DNA from: Streptacidiphilus carbonis
Lineage (GTDB): Bacteria; Actinomycetota; Actinomycetes; Streptomycetales; Streptomycetaceae
Length of the DNA stretch: 64,000 bases
Direction of reading: 5' to 3'
Assembly (NCBI RefSeq): GCF_000787775.1
Contig: NZ_BBPM01000043.1
Location: 1 to 64,000 of the forward strand
The translations under genes were made by a program, and so were the position numbers. This document shows, in pieces, positions 1 through 7,269 of the stretch (position 1 is the stretch's first letter; each line of letters starts with the position of its first letter). The notes under the pieces were generated by a model, which was not told where the DNA came from, did no database searches, and saw only the letters and a program-made list of their open reading frames with translations.

Positions 1-309
1 ACCCGTTCCTGATATTGATCGTTGGAGCTGCGGGAACCTGGTTCGCCCTGGTCAGGTGGTGGTGGTAGCCATGCCGTCGAAAGCCCCGCCCTAGCTCTGT
101 CCCGGGGCCGTGCGAGGATGGCCAAGGATGCACAACGACGACAACCACCGACCGCTCCCCCGCAGGTCAGGGGAATGATCGGCAAACCGGCCGCAGGTCA
201 GAGAACCGATGCATCACTTCCTCGACTTCTGAGTCGGGGCGTCGCGGGAACCGCTGCAGTCCGGGGTGTGTCTCTCATCAGGCAGGGTCGGAGGAGGAGC
301 GCACGCGCG
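1..309. other. Left edge, no supported gene
   Basis: No convincing reading frame covers this stretch. A plus-strand frame from position 2 stays open for about 30 codons to a TAG and could be the 3' end of a gene lying outside the window, but nothing in it is recognisable. The stretch carries two copies of the direct repeat CGCAGGTCAG (161-170 and 192-201) and ends with the purine-rich GGAGGAGGAG at 290-299, a ribosome-binding site for the next gene. Composition is less GC-rich than the rest of the window. Confidence 0.5.
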
Positions 310-819
310 ATGCGATGGTCAAAGCGGTCCGTTCCGCAATCTGCTGCGGGAGCATGGCTGCTGGCGATGCTATCGCTTGACCTGCAAGAGGCTGCTGATC
401 ACCAGATGCGTCTTCGCGATTCGCCGTTAGCGGATCTTGCGGTAGTGCGCCTGGTCTTCGAGTCGTTGGTGATGCGTGCCTTCAACGATGCTCCACCATC
501 CGACGTGCATGCGTTCGTCACGCGTCTCCTCCGCTTGCCGGGTGATCATGGTTTGGAGCAGATTCAGGTGACGGCGGTGATTCGTGCTGCGCTCGGCGAG
601 CGGACCGTGAAGTATCGCGGGTTTGACGCAAGTACGATCACGGCCATCTGGACAACCGTCGCCTATCAACTGATATCGGACTTGCGAGTGAAGCGAGCCG
701 AACTTGGGAAGATGATTTGCCAAGCCGAAGTGGATGCAGAGAAAGCGTTCGACCTCGTGCTGACGCCTCGCCAGCCTGACCCGAACCAGCTCCAGCGGCC
801 CGTAGGCGGCCCCGCGTAG
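310..819 (+). CDS. Hypothetical protein, possibly frameshifted
   Basis: A 169-residue protein with no family I can name with certainty. ATG 310 was chosen because GGAGGAGGAG lies 10 bases upstream. The body, from about residue 20 (LDLQEAADH) to the end, is a helical soluble protein with leucine-rich segments (LADLAVVRLVFES, VHAFVTRLLRL, VIRAALGER), no membrane segment and no signal peptide. The frame starting at ATG 315 reads SEEERTRDAMVKAV and MAAGDAIA before a TGA near 376, and this looks more like protein than the first 20 residues of the annotated frame. The gene may therefore have suffered a one-base change near 370-378. Base composition and the flanking repeats suggest it belongs to an integrated element. 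Confidence 0.45.
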   Translation: MRWSKRSVPQSAAGAWLLAMLSLDLQEAADHQMRLRDSPLADLAVVRLVFESLVMRAFNDAPPSDVHAFVTRLLRLPGDHGLEQIQVTAVIRAALGERTVKYRGFDASTITAIWTTVAYQLISDLRVKRAELGKMICQAEVDAEKAFDLVLTPRQPDPNQLQRPVGGPA

Positions 820-911
820 CCCGAGGGGAACGACAGGGCCAGCAGTGCTGCGGCGCAGGTCAGCGGATCGTCAGGTCAGCCGTGATCCGGTAGCGGACTC
901 TTCCAAACTAG

Positions 912-1112
912 CTACGGTGACGATTGATTGAGGGCGTGCCGAACTCGCAGAAGGATCCCCAGGGCAACTCCATCAGCCAGCAGGCTAGCTACGAGGGTCG
1001 GCACCATGGGGTGGCTCCACAGGACCGCCACCGTGACGCCAGCGGCAACCAAGACGGGCCACCCGACAAAAGTCAGGATGTTCCACCAGAGGAACCTGCA
1101 ACCTCTGCCCAT
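912..1112 (-). CDS. Small membrane protein
   Basis: A 66-residue protein with two hydrophobic segments (roughly residues 8-30, with FLWWNILTFVGWPVLVAAG, and 36-54), so a likely two-pass inner-membrane protein of unknown role. The shorter ATG at 1112 is preferred because GGGGCGAGGG precedes it at normal spacing; the longer in-frame ATG at 1169 has no ribosome-binding site. It is the last candidate gene before the attachment-like site and is convergent with the preceding ORF. No family recognised. Confidence 0.4.
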   Translation of the reverse strand: MGRGCRFLWWNILTFVGWPVLVAAGVTVAVLWSHPMVPTLVASLLADGVALGILLRVRHALNQSSP

Positions 1113-1452
1113 GTCCCTCGCCCCGAGTAGTCCCCGCCGGACCCCGGCCGCATGCTCGAGGCGCGCCACATTAGCGAGTGTCTAACTGAGTGACAACGGC
1201 CGCGCACAACGACGGACGGGCACGGACGTTCACGGACCAGCGTCGCAGGTCAGAAGCAGTGATTCCCATGATTGGGATGGGGTCGGAATTGATGCGGGAC
1301 GAAGAGGCCAGAAGGCTCTGCGAACCAGGTGCATTGTTGGGGACCAGCCGGGGACCAAACGCTGTGCGCGCGGGTGCACAACACCAACGGGAATGAACGA
1401 GTCATAGTGTGCTGCGTGTGCCCTGACCTGGCAGATTACTAAGTCCTACGGT
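1113..1452. other. Non-coding stretch before the attachment-like site
   Basis: No supported gene. It contains the fourth CGCAGGTCAG copy (1244-1253). An open frame at 1190-1396 has no ribosome-binding site and no recognisable protein features. The last 60 bases (TTACTAAGTCC, then the doubled TACGGTCTACGG just before 1460) lead into the tRNA 3' half and do not resemble a tRNA 5' half. Confidence 0.4.
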
Positions 1453-1494
1453 CTACGGATCAAGAGGTTGCAGGTTCGAATCCTGCTGAGCGCA
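1453..1494 (+). other. tRNA-Arg 3' half, putative attachment site
   Basis: The sequence from the anticodon-loop-like CTACGGA (1453-1459) runs through a perfect T arm (stem GCAGG 1470-1474, loop TTCGAAT 1475-1481, stem CCTGC 1482-1486) to an acceptor 3' strand TGAGCGC with discriminator A at 1494. It matches the second half of an actinomycete tRNA-Arg(ACG)-type gene. The first half (acceptor 5' strand, D arm, pairing anticodon 5' strand) is absent upstream, so this is not a working tRNA gene. Duplicated tRNA 3' ends are the usual scar left at one edge of integrases that target tRNA genes (pSAM2/AICE type), so this is most simply the distal att site of an element extending left of the window. 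Confidence 0.65.
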
Positions 1495-1505
1495 CATCAA
1501 ATAGG

Positions 1506-1544
1506 CCCCTGGCCCCGGAGCTTGACTCCGAGCCAGGGGTTTTC
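1506..1544 (+). terminator. Rho-independent terminator after tRNA remnant
   Basis: The inverted repeat CCCCTGGCCCCGGAG (1506-1520) and CTCCGAGCCAGGGG (1526-1539), with one bulged base and a TTGA-type loop, is followed by TTTTC. It lies 11 bases after the tRNA 3' half, as expected for the native terminator of a tRNA gene carried along with the attachment segment. Confidence 0.75.
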
Positions 1545-2252
1545 TGTTGCCCGTCTGCTGTTCGACGCCTGGTTGCCGACGTCCAGGGCTACTACGCAAG
1601 GGCGAAGGGAAGCGGCTACCACCCCCTGGCGCCGATCCGGCTCATGGACACCAGGTCGACCACGGGCGGACGCCCGGTGGCGAAGGTGCCCGGCCTCGGT
1701 ACGACGACCTTTCAGATCGCGGGCGCCCACGGGGTTCCGGCCCAGAACGCGGCCGCTGCGGTTCTCAATCTCACAGAGACGAACGCCAGGGCGCAGGGCT
1801 GTGCCACGGCCCACCCGGACGGCACCGCGCGTCCGCCGGTGTCGAACCTCAATCACGCTCCGGGGAGGCGCACCCGCGTTCTGGACACCCGGACCGGTCT
1901 CCCCGCGCGCATCAACCCGGTGCCCAAGGGGCCCGTACGCCGCGGCGGCGTGGTGTACCTGGACCTGCCGCATTTCGTCGGCCGGACTGCCGACGTCCAG
2001 GCGTTGGTGATGAACCTGACCATGGTCGACCCGGGCGCCCCCGGCGGGCTCCGGGCGAGTGCACCGACCACAGCCCCGCACGGGCGACCTCGGCCGCGAA
2101 CTGTGTACGCCCTGTCGGCCCTCCTGCGTGTACATATCAACAAGGCACCCGCAATCCGCCGACCGCGGCCGGACCCGGCAGACGATGCACGGGCCGGGCG
2201 TCCGATCCACGTCAGAACGGCAGGTGGCGACGGGTGTGAGCCGCGGCTGTGA
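1545..2252 (+). pseudogene. Remnant of DTR-repeat secreted protein
   Basis: The frame ending at 2252 is open back to the terminator and reads LVADVQGYYARAKGSG, then PLAPIRLMDTRS, then blocks resembling the repeat of many secreted Streptomyces proteins (DTR motif, PAGVPA-like turn, AVVLNLTETN, PDGTARPPVSNLN). There is no start codon or signal peptide before the first block and the last third (after about 2060) is low-complexity Arg/Pro-rich sequence, so only an internal or C-terminal fragment survives. Position directly after the att-like site suggests truncation linked to integration. The only in-frame ATG (1644) lies inside the repeat block and has no ribosome-binding site. Confidence 0.5.
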
Positions 2253-2291
2253 CGGGCAAAGGAATTCATAGGGGCCACAGACGGGAGGCGC

Positions 2292-2630
2292 GTGATGCTG
2301 TCCGTGCATGACCGGCAGGCACTGGCGCGCATCGAGGCGGATCTTGCTGCGGAGCAGCCGGATCTGGCGCGGATGCTGGCGCGATTCGACCAATGGGCAC
2401 CACCGCGCCGACGAGGCCTGGCCCGGCACCGGTTCCTGGTGTGGATGGCGGTCGTCGGCGCGATCGCCTTGGCGCTCGCGTTCGCACTGCACAGCGCCGC
2501 CGTGCTGGTGCTCGGGATCCTGCTGCTGGCGGTGTCCGTGTTCGACGCGGCGGTCCTGTGGGTGCTCGCACAGGTGCGGCGACACGTCCGAAGGCCCGCG
2601 GCCCGGTCGGCCCATCCCACGCGACGCTGA
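2292..2630 (+). CDS. DUF3040-like membrane protein
   Basis: A 112-residue protein with the actinobacterial DUF3040 layout: a short acidic/basic N-terminus with an LxxIExDLAAExPxLAR-like helix, a basic patch (PPRRRGLARHR), then two adjacent membrane segments (about residues 48-66 and 68-92) and an Arg-rich tail. GTG 2292 and ATG 2295 are adjacent; GGGAGG at 2283-2288 fits ATG 2295 best. The function of the family is unknown. It stands alone upstream of the next plus-strand gene. Confidence 0.6.
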   Translation: MMLSVHDRQALARIEADLAAEQPDLARMLARFDQWAPPRRRGLARHRFLVWMAVVGAIALALAFALHSAAVLVLGILLLAVSVFDAAVLWVLAQVRRHVRRPAARSAHPTRR

Positions 2631-2777
2631 CGGCGACTGGGACGCTGACGGCGATTGGACCGAGCCGGGCGCGCCGTTCTCCAGGCGGGGCGGCTTCGAG
2701 CGGTCGTCGGTGCGCTTCGCGAGAGTCACCCACTTTCCGATGCCTGGCTTCCCGAGTGACGGGAGGACCGGCTGGGC

Positions 2778-3518
2778 ATGATCCATAGGGTGATCGCAGT
2801 GAGACGGCCGGAGCGGCTCCGTGCGGGCGGTGTGGCGGTGGAGCGGGTCTGGTACGCCGCCTACGGGTCCAACATGCTCGGGGAGCGGCTGGACCACTAC
2901 CTCGGCGGCGGGCGGCCGCCGGGCGGGAGGCGGACGTATCCGGGGTGCCGGGACGGGAGTCCGCCGGCGCGGAAAACCGCGGTGGTGCTGCCGGGGCGGC
3001 TGTACTTCGCGCTGGAGTCGATGGCCTGGGGCGGGGGCATGGGCTTCTACGACCCCTTGGACGATGGGGAGACGCCGGCGGCGGCCCACCTGCTGACGGC
3101 CTCGCAGTTCGCTGATGTCGCTGCTCAGGAGATGTACCGGGAGCCGGGGGAGGACCTCGATCTGAGCGGCGTGCTCAGCGATGGGCGGGCGAGCCTGGGG
3201 GACGGGCGGTATCAGACGCTCGTCTGCCCCGGTGTCCTGGACGGCTGGCCGGTGCTTACGTTCACTGCTCCCTGGCGCAGCTCGGAGACGGTGTGGAACA
3301 GCCCGTCCGCGGCCTACCTGCGGTGTCTGGCGCTGGGGCTGCGGGAGGCGCACGGCTGGTCGCCCGGGGAGATCGCCGGCTACCTGGCCGGTCGCCCCGG
3401 CGCCGCCGGCGCTTGGGCCGCCGCCGACGTCGCCGCCCTCCTGCTGGGCGGCGACGGGGCTGCGGACGCTACTTCGCGGCGGGGAGCCAGACCAGGTTGG
3501 TCCAGTCGCCGTCGATGA
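2778..3518 (+). CDS. GGCT-like fold protein
   Basis: The region from about residue 26 begins VWYAAYGSNM, the signature of gamma-glutamylcyclotransferase-like folds, in which this loop binds the substrate. Streptomyces proteins of this type are often mislabelled histone deacetylase. Downstream features are TYPGCRD, EMYREPGEDLDL and LVCPGVLDGWPVLTFTAPW, all typical of that group. No signal peptide or membrane segment is seen. The start is uncertain: ATG 2778 has a GGGAGGACC-type site rather far upstream, while GTG codons at 2832-2838 would begin closer to the conserved domain. The last 50 bases overlap the 3' end of the convergent secreted gene, so the low-complexity C-terminus (SRRGARPGWSSRRR) may be a recent extension. 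Confidence 0.55.
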   Translation: MIHRVIAVRRPERLRAGGVAVERVWYAAYGSNMLGERLDHYLGGGRPPGGRRTYPGCRDGSPPARKTAVVLPGRLYFALESMAWGGGMGFYDPLDDGETPAAAHLLTASQFADVAAQEMYREPGEDLDLSGVLSDGRASLGDGRYQTLVCPGVLDGWPVLTFTAPWRSSETVWNSPSAAYLRCLALGLREAHGWSPGEIAGYLAGRPGAAGAWAAADVAALLLGGDGAADATSRRGARPGWSSRRR

Positions 3519-4500
3519 GCAGACCCGGAGGGAGCTCGCGGACCATGCCGGGGACGTTGGGGTCCATCGCGCCGAGGAAGCTGTAGTAGCCGCCGTTGGC
3601 GCCGGCCGGGTCGTCGGTCTCGATCATGGCGATCTGCTTGCCGTCCGGCGAGTAGACCGGGCCGCCGAACCGGGTGAGGCCGTCGGTGCCCTTGACCGGG
3701 GCGGCCAGCTGCTGGCTGTGCTGTCCGTCGAGCGAGGCCAGGTAGGGGGCGCCGCCGGCGACGTAGAGCAGGTCCTTGCCGTCCGGCGACCAGCGGAGCG
3801 AGGAGCTCGGGTCGGGTGTCACCGGCTGGTCGTAGTGCACCTTCAACTCAGTGACGGTCCGGCCCTTCCGCAGCCGGACGGTGCCGTCGACGATGGCGGC
3901 GATGGTGCTGCCGTCGGGCGAGTAGGTGGGCAGGCCGAGCGCTGTCCCCGGGATTCCGAGCTTGAACGGCGCGAGCCCCCTGCCGTCGGTGCCGATGATC
4001 CAGAGTTTGGTGCTGGAGGCGACGCCCTGGTCGTTGACGCTGTAGGTCCCGAAGACCAGGTGTCGGCCGTCCGGGGTGAACCCTGCCGCGCCGAGGAACT
4101 GGACGGCGCCGGGCAGCGCATGGACGAGCCGGTTGTGGGTGCCGTGGCGGTCCATGATCCGCAGGGTCACGCCGGTGCGGTTCCCATCGGAGACAAGGGT
4201 GCCCGGGGTGAAGTAGGCGATCAGGCCGCCGTCCGGCGAGGCCGAGGGATAGCAGCCCTGGCCGGGCGGGGTGAGTGCGGTCTGCTTGCCGGTGGTCGGG
4301 TCGGTGAGGGTGACGGCCTCAGTGAGGTGGCCGTAGGTCGAGCCGGTGCAGCTGAGCAGCGGGCCGTTGGCCGGAGCGGGCGCGGGCCTGGCGGCGGTGG
4401 CGGCGGTGGCAGCCGTGGCGGCGGAGCTCTGGGGCACGCCCCAGAGCCCCAGCAGGGCCGCGGACGTGGCAATCAGGGCAAGCGGATGACGTAGGCGCAT
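3469..4500 (-). CDS. Secreted TolB/PD40-like propeller protein
   Basis: A 343-residue exported protein. ATG 4500 follows AGGGGGG and begins a signal peptide (MRLRH, hydrophobic LALIATSAALLGLWG, Ala-rich cleavage region). The mature part carries repeated PD40/WD40-like blades marked SPDG: YPSASPDGG, FTPDGRH, YSPDGST, RWSPDGK, YSPDGKQ, as in TolB C-terminal domains, so it is expected to be an extracytoplasmic beta-propeller. No catalytic residues are apparent and the ligand is unknown. It is convergent with, and overlaps by 50 bases, the upstream GGCT-like gene. A lipoprotein with the same architecture lies at 31687-32766. Confidence 0.7.
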   Translation of the reverse strand: MRLRHPLALIATSAALLGLWGVPQSSAATAATAATAARPAPAPANGPLLSCTGSTYGHLTEAVTLTDPTTGKQTALTPPGQGCYPSASPDGGLIAYFTPGTLVSDGNRTGVTLRIMDRHGTHNRLVHALPGAVQFLGAAGFTPDGRHLVFGTYSVNDQGVASSTKLWIIGTDGRGLAPFKLGIPGTALGLPTYSPDGSTIAAIVDGTVRLRKGRTVTELKVHYDQPVTPDPSSSLRWSPDGKDLLYVAGGAPYLASLDGQHSQQLAAPVKGTDGLTRFGGPVYSPDGKQIAMIETDDPAGANGGYYSFLGAMDPNVPGMVRELPPGLLIDGDWTNLVWLPAAK

Positions 4501-4821
4501 GACGGTTGACCCCCCTGTCGTGCGGCCGCCCCCTGCGGCCGTGCACGAATGAACTGCGCGCAAACGTAGCCCGGCGGCCTCCGCCGCATCAACGGGCCCG
4601 CAAGCGTAGTTCTGGCACGTCGGCACGGCTGTGCACGCGTGCTGACAGCGTTGTCCGGTGCGCGCTTCGGCGACGCCTCACGGCGGATTGACAGGTGGGG
4701 CCGGGTCTGCGGGCGGAGCCCCGGCTCCGGCAGGTAGGAGGGAATTAAACGGTGGCGTGTACAGTTACTTGCTGGAGACAAGCAATAATGTGGCGACGAG
4801 CATGATCAGGGAGGGTCCGCC
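4501..4821. other. Divergent control region
   Basis: No gene is supported between the secreted propeller gene and the MarR gene. The right end is AT-richer (TTACTTGC around 4766-4772, AGCAATAATG at 4781-4790) and holds the candidate MarR operator described separately, followed by GGGAGGGTCC as ribosome-binding site of the MarR gene. Confidence 0.5.
4769..4785. promoter_or_regulatory. Candidate MarR operator
   Basis: TTGCT (4769-4773) and AGCAA (4781-4785) form a perfect inverted repeat with a 7-base spacer, and the flanks extend it imperfectly (TTAC on one side, TAA on the other). It lies about 36 bases upstream of the MarR start, in AT-rich DNA, the usual place for autoregulation of a MarR/efflux operon. 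The assignment is inferred from position and symmetry only. Confidence 0.5.
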
Positions 4822-5376
4822 ATGGAGCCCGAAGCAGCCGTGCCGGTGGCGGCGCCACCGCGTGGCGCGGCCACCGCGGAGGAGGCCGCGTTGAGGCTGG
4901 GGGACGAGGTCAGCCGGTTCAGCCGGCTGATCCATGCCTGGAAGCTCCGGGCCCGGGAGGAGAACGGCGGCGGGGACCGCCTGCTGCTCGCCCGCCTGGT
5001 GACCTACGGCCCGCGCCGGGCCACCGACCTGGCGGCCGAGACGCTGCTGGACCTGTCCACGGTCAGCCGGCAGGTCCGCTCCCTGGTCGATCGGGGCCTG
5101 GTCGAACGCACTCCCGACCCCGAGGACCGCCGAGGCACGCTGCTGTCGGCCTCCGAGGCCGGCGTACTCGCCTTCCAGCACTTCCGGGACCAGCGCAACC
5201 AGCGGCTGGCCCGGCTTCTCGAGGCCTGGACGGCCGAGGACCGCTACGAGCTGGTCCGGCTGTTCGGACGCCTCAACGACGACTTCGCAGAGCACCACCA
5301 CGAAATCTTCGGCGGAACGCTCGGGGCCACCGCCCCGACGGCGGCCGCCGCAGCAGGGCAAGGAGAGCACCAGTGA
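4822..5376 (+). CDS. MarR-family regulator of efflux gene
   Basis: A 184-residue protein. After an Ala/Pro-rich leader, residues about 20-150 form a MarR winged helix: RLGDEVSRFSRLIHAWK, then the recognition region RRATDLAAETLLDLSTVSRQ and the wing LVERTPDPEDRRG. MarR proteins dimerise on a palindrome and are released by small lipophilic ligands. The start ATG follows GGGAGGG. The stop overlaps the GTG of the MFS transporter by four bases (GTGA), so the two genes are translationally coupled and the regulator most likely represses the pair through the inverted repeat at 4769-4785. The inducer cannot be deduced. Confidence 0.85.
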   Translation: MEPEAAVPVAAPPRGAATAEEAALRLGDEVSRFSRLIHAWKLRAREENGGGDRLLLARLVTYGPRRATDLAAETLLDLSTVSRQVRSLVDRGLVERTPDPEDRRGTLLSASEAGVLAFQHFRDQRNQRLARLLEAWTAEDRYELVRLFGRLNDDFAEHHHEIFGGTLGATAPTAAAAAGQGEHQ

Positions 5377-7109
5377 GCAGCAGCAACACCAGCGGGGGGA
5401 CGGCGGCCGTCGCGTCGCCGGCGCCCATACCCGCGCCCGGCGGGCTGAGTCACCGCCAGATCATGACCATCCTCAGCGGTCTGATGATCGGTATGTTCCT
5501 GGCCGCCCTCGACCAGACCATCGTCAGCACCGCGATCAGGACCATCGCCGACGACCTGCACGGTCTCAGCCAGCAGGCCTGGACGACCACGGCCTACCTG
5601 ATCACCTCGACCATCGCCACGCCGCTCTACGGCAAGCTCTCCGACATGCACGGCCGCAAGCCGTACTTCCTGGCCGCGATCAGCATCTTCGTGACCGGCT
5701 CGATCGCCTGTACCTTCGCCACCTCGATGATCGAGCTGGCCGCGTTCCGCGCCTTCCAGGGCCTGGGCGCCGGCGGTCTGATGTCGCTGGCGCTGGCCAT
5801 CATCGGCGACATCGTGCCGCCGCGTGAGCGGGCCAAGTACCAGGGCTACATCCTCGCGGTGTTCGCCACCTCCAGCGTGCTCGGCCCGCTGGTCGGCGGC
5901 TTCCTGGCCGGTCAGAGCACCATCCTCGGCATCGCCGGCTGGCGCTGGGTGTTCCTGGTGAACGTGCCGATCGGCATGGTCGCGCTGTTCGTCGTCGCCA
6001 AGGTGCTCAACGTCCCGCACACCCGTCGCAACCACCGGATCGACTGGTGGGGTGCGGTCACCATCGCCCTGGGCGTGGTCCCGCTGCTGCTCGTCGCCGA
6101 GCAGGGACAGAGCTGGGGCTGGCTCTCCGGCCGCTCGCTGGCCTGCTACCTGGTCGGCGTGGGCGGAGTCGTGGCCTGGATCCTGGTCGAGCGCCGGATG
6201 GGCGACGCGGCGCTGATCCCGATGCGGCTGTTCAGCAACAAGGTGTTCAGCCTGACCAGCCTGCTGTCGGTGCTGGTCGGCATGGGGATGTTCGGCGGGA
6301 TGCTGATGATCCCGCAGTACCTGCAGATCGTGAAGGGTGCCTCGCCGACCAAGTCCGGTCTGCTGATGCTGCCGCTGATGCTGGGCATGATGGCCGCCTC
6401 GATCGCCACCGGTCAGCTCACCGCGCGTACCGGCCGCTACAAGATCTTCCCGGTGTTCGGCACCGCGCTGCTGACCGTCGCGATGCTGCTGTTCCACTTC
6501 GAGGTGCAGTGGAACAGCCCGCTGCTGGAGACCATGGGCTTCATGCTCCTCTTCGGCATCGGCCTGGGCCTCACCATGCAGACGCTGACTCTCTCCGTGC
6601 AGAACGCCGTCCCGGCGAAGGACATGGGTGTGGCCACCGCCTCGTCCACCTTCTTCCGCCAGCTCGGCGCCACCGCCGGTACCGCGATCTTCCTGTCGGT
6701 GCTGTTCAGCACCGTCGGCGACAAGATCAACCACGCCTTCACGGCGGCGGCGAGGACCCCGCAGTTCCAGCAGGCGCTGAACAACCCGGCGGTCGCGGGC
6801 AAGCCCGGGAACCAGCCGGTGGTGCAGCTGATCCAGCACCCGGGTTCGGGCGGCGGCTCCTCGGTGCTGAGCGACTCCTCGTTCATCCAGAAGCTGGACG
6901 ACGTCTTCGCGGCCCCGTTCAAGCAGGGCTTCGCCGACTCGATGCACCTGGTGTTCCTGCTCGGCGCAGGTGTGACGGCGCTGGCCTTCGTGCTGGTGCT
7001 GTTCATCAAGGAGGTGCCGCTGCGCAGCGTCTCCGGCATCCAGGCGCAGGCCCAGGCCGCGGCCGCGGCGATGGAGAAGGCCGCTGCGAAGGAAGCCGAC
7101 GCTTCCTAG
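5373..7109 (+). CDS. DHA2-type MFS drug exporter
   Basis: A 578-residue protein of the EmrB/QacA type (DHA2, 14 membrane segments), expected to export drugs in exchange for protons. Visible signatures are LDQTIVSTAIRTIADDL in the first segment (motif D1-like), GKLSDMHGRKP (motif A after segment 2), RAFQGLGAGGL (motif B) and the motif C-like SSVLGPLVGGFLAG after segment 4. A long extracellular loop between the last segments contains a Gly/Ser stretch (HPGSGGGSS), and the C-terminus is Ala-rich and cytoplasmic. The GTG start overlaps the MarR stop; AAGGAGAG precedes it. A hairpin terminator follows at 7132-7155. Confidence 0.88.
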   Translation: MSSSNTSGGTAAVASPAPIPAPGGLSHRQIMTILSGLMIGMFLAALDQTIVSTAIRTIADDLHGLSQQAWTTTAYLITSTIATPLYGKLSDMHGRKPYFLAAISIFVTGSIACTFATSMIELAAFRAFQGLGAGGLMSLALAIIGDIVPPRERAKYQGYILAVFATSSVLGPLVGGFLAGQSTILGIAGWRWVFLVNVPIGMVALFVVAKVLNVPHTRRNHRIDWWGAVTIALGVVPLLLVAEQGQSWGWLSGRSLACYLVGVGGVVAWILVERRMGDAALIPMRLFSNKVFSLTSLLSVLVGMGMFGGMLMIPQYLQIVKGASPTKSGLLMLPLMLGMMAASIATGQLTARTGRYKIFPVFGTALLTVAMLLFHFEVQWNSPLLETMGFMLLFGIGLGLTMQTLTLSVQNAVPAKDMGVATASSTFFRQLGATAGTAIFLSVLFSTVGDKINHAFTAAARTPQFQQALNNPAVAGKPGNQPVVQLIQHPGSGGGSSVLSDSSFIQKLDDVFAAPFKQGFADSMHLVFLLGAGVTALAFVLVLFIKEVPLRSVSGIQAQAQAAAAAMEKAAAKEADAS

Positions 7110-7131
7110 TACTGCGACGTGCGACCTGCGG

Positions 7132-7155
7132 CGGCCCCACCGGGAGGTGGGGCCG
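7132..7155 (+). terminator. Hairpin terminator after MFS gene
   Basis: CGGCCCCACC (7132-7141) pairs perfectly with GGTGGGGCCG (7146-7155) across a four-base loop, 22 bases after the MFS stop codon. There is no T tract beyond TTCG, which is common for terminators in this group of bacteria. Confidence 0.65.
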
Positions 7156-7269
7156 TTCGCATGTTCGGGGTCAAACCTGGGAGGGTATGGCCGCGCCAGT
7201 CCCCCGTCACACCCCCTGTCTCAACCCCCGTCCCAGTCGCTGGCGCCGGACAGTACGGAGAAGAACACC

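Larger units (their letters stand above)
161..1253 (+). repeat. Four direct copies of CGCAGGTCAG
   Basis: The identical 10-mer CGCAGGTCAG occurs at 161-170, 192-201, 854-863 and 1244-1253, always on the plus strand and always outside the supported coding regions; a partial copy, TCAGGTCAG, lies at 870-878. I did not notice it elsewhere in the window. The copies are confined to the segment left of the tRNA-Arg attachment-like site, which suggests they belong to the same mobile or plasmid-like element. Their function is unknown; they are too far apart to be a compact iteron array. Confidence 0.6.

Noticed and set aside
1190-1396. 68-codon plus-strand frame near the attachment-like site
   Set aside because: No ribosome-binding site, no recognisable protein features, and it spans one of the direct repeats; treated as chance frame.
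1497-3353. Long minus-strand frame of 618 codons
   Set aside because: Arg/Pro-rich shadow opposite the DTR remnant, DUF3040-like and GGCT-like genes; typical of high-GC antisense frames.
5244-6947. Long minus-strand frame opposite the MFS gene
   Set aside because: His/Asp/Gln-rich shadow of a strongly supported 14-segment exporter.
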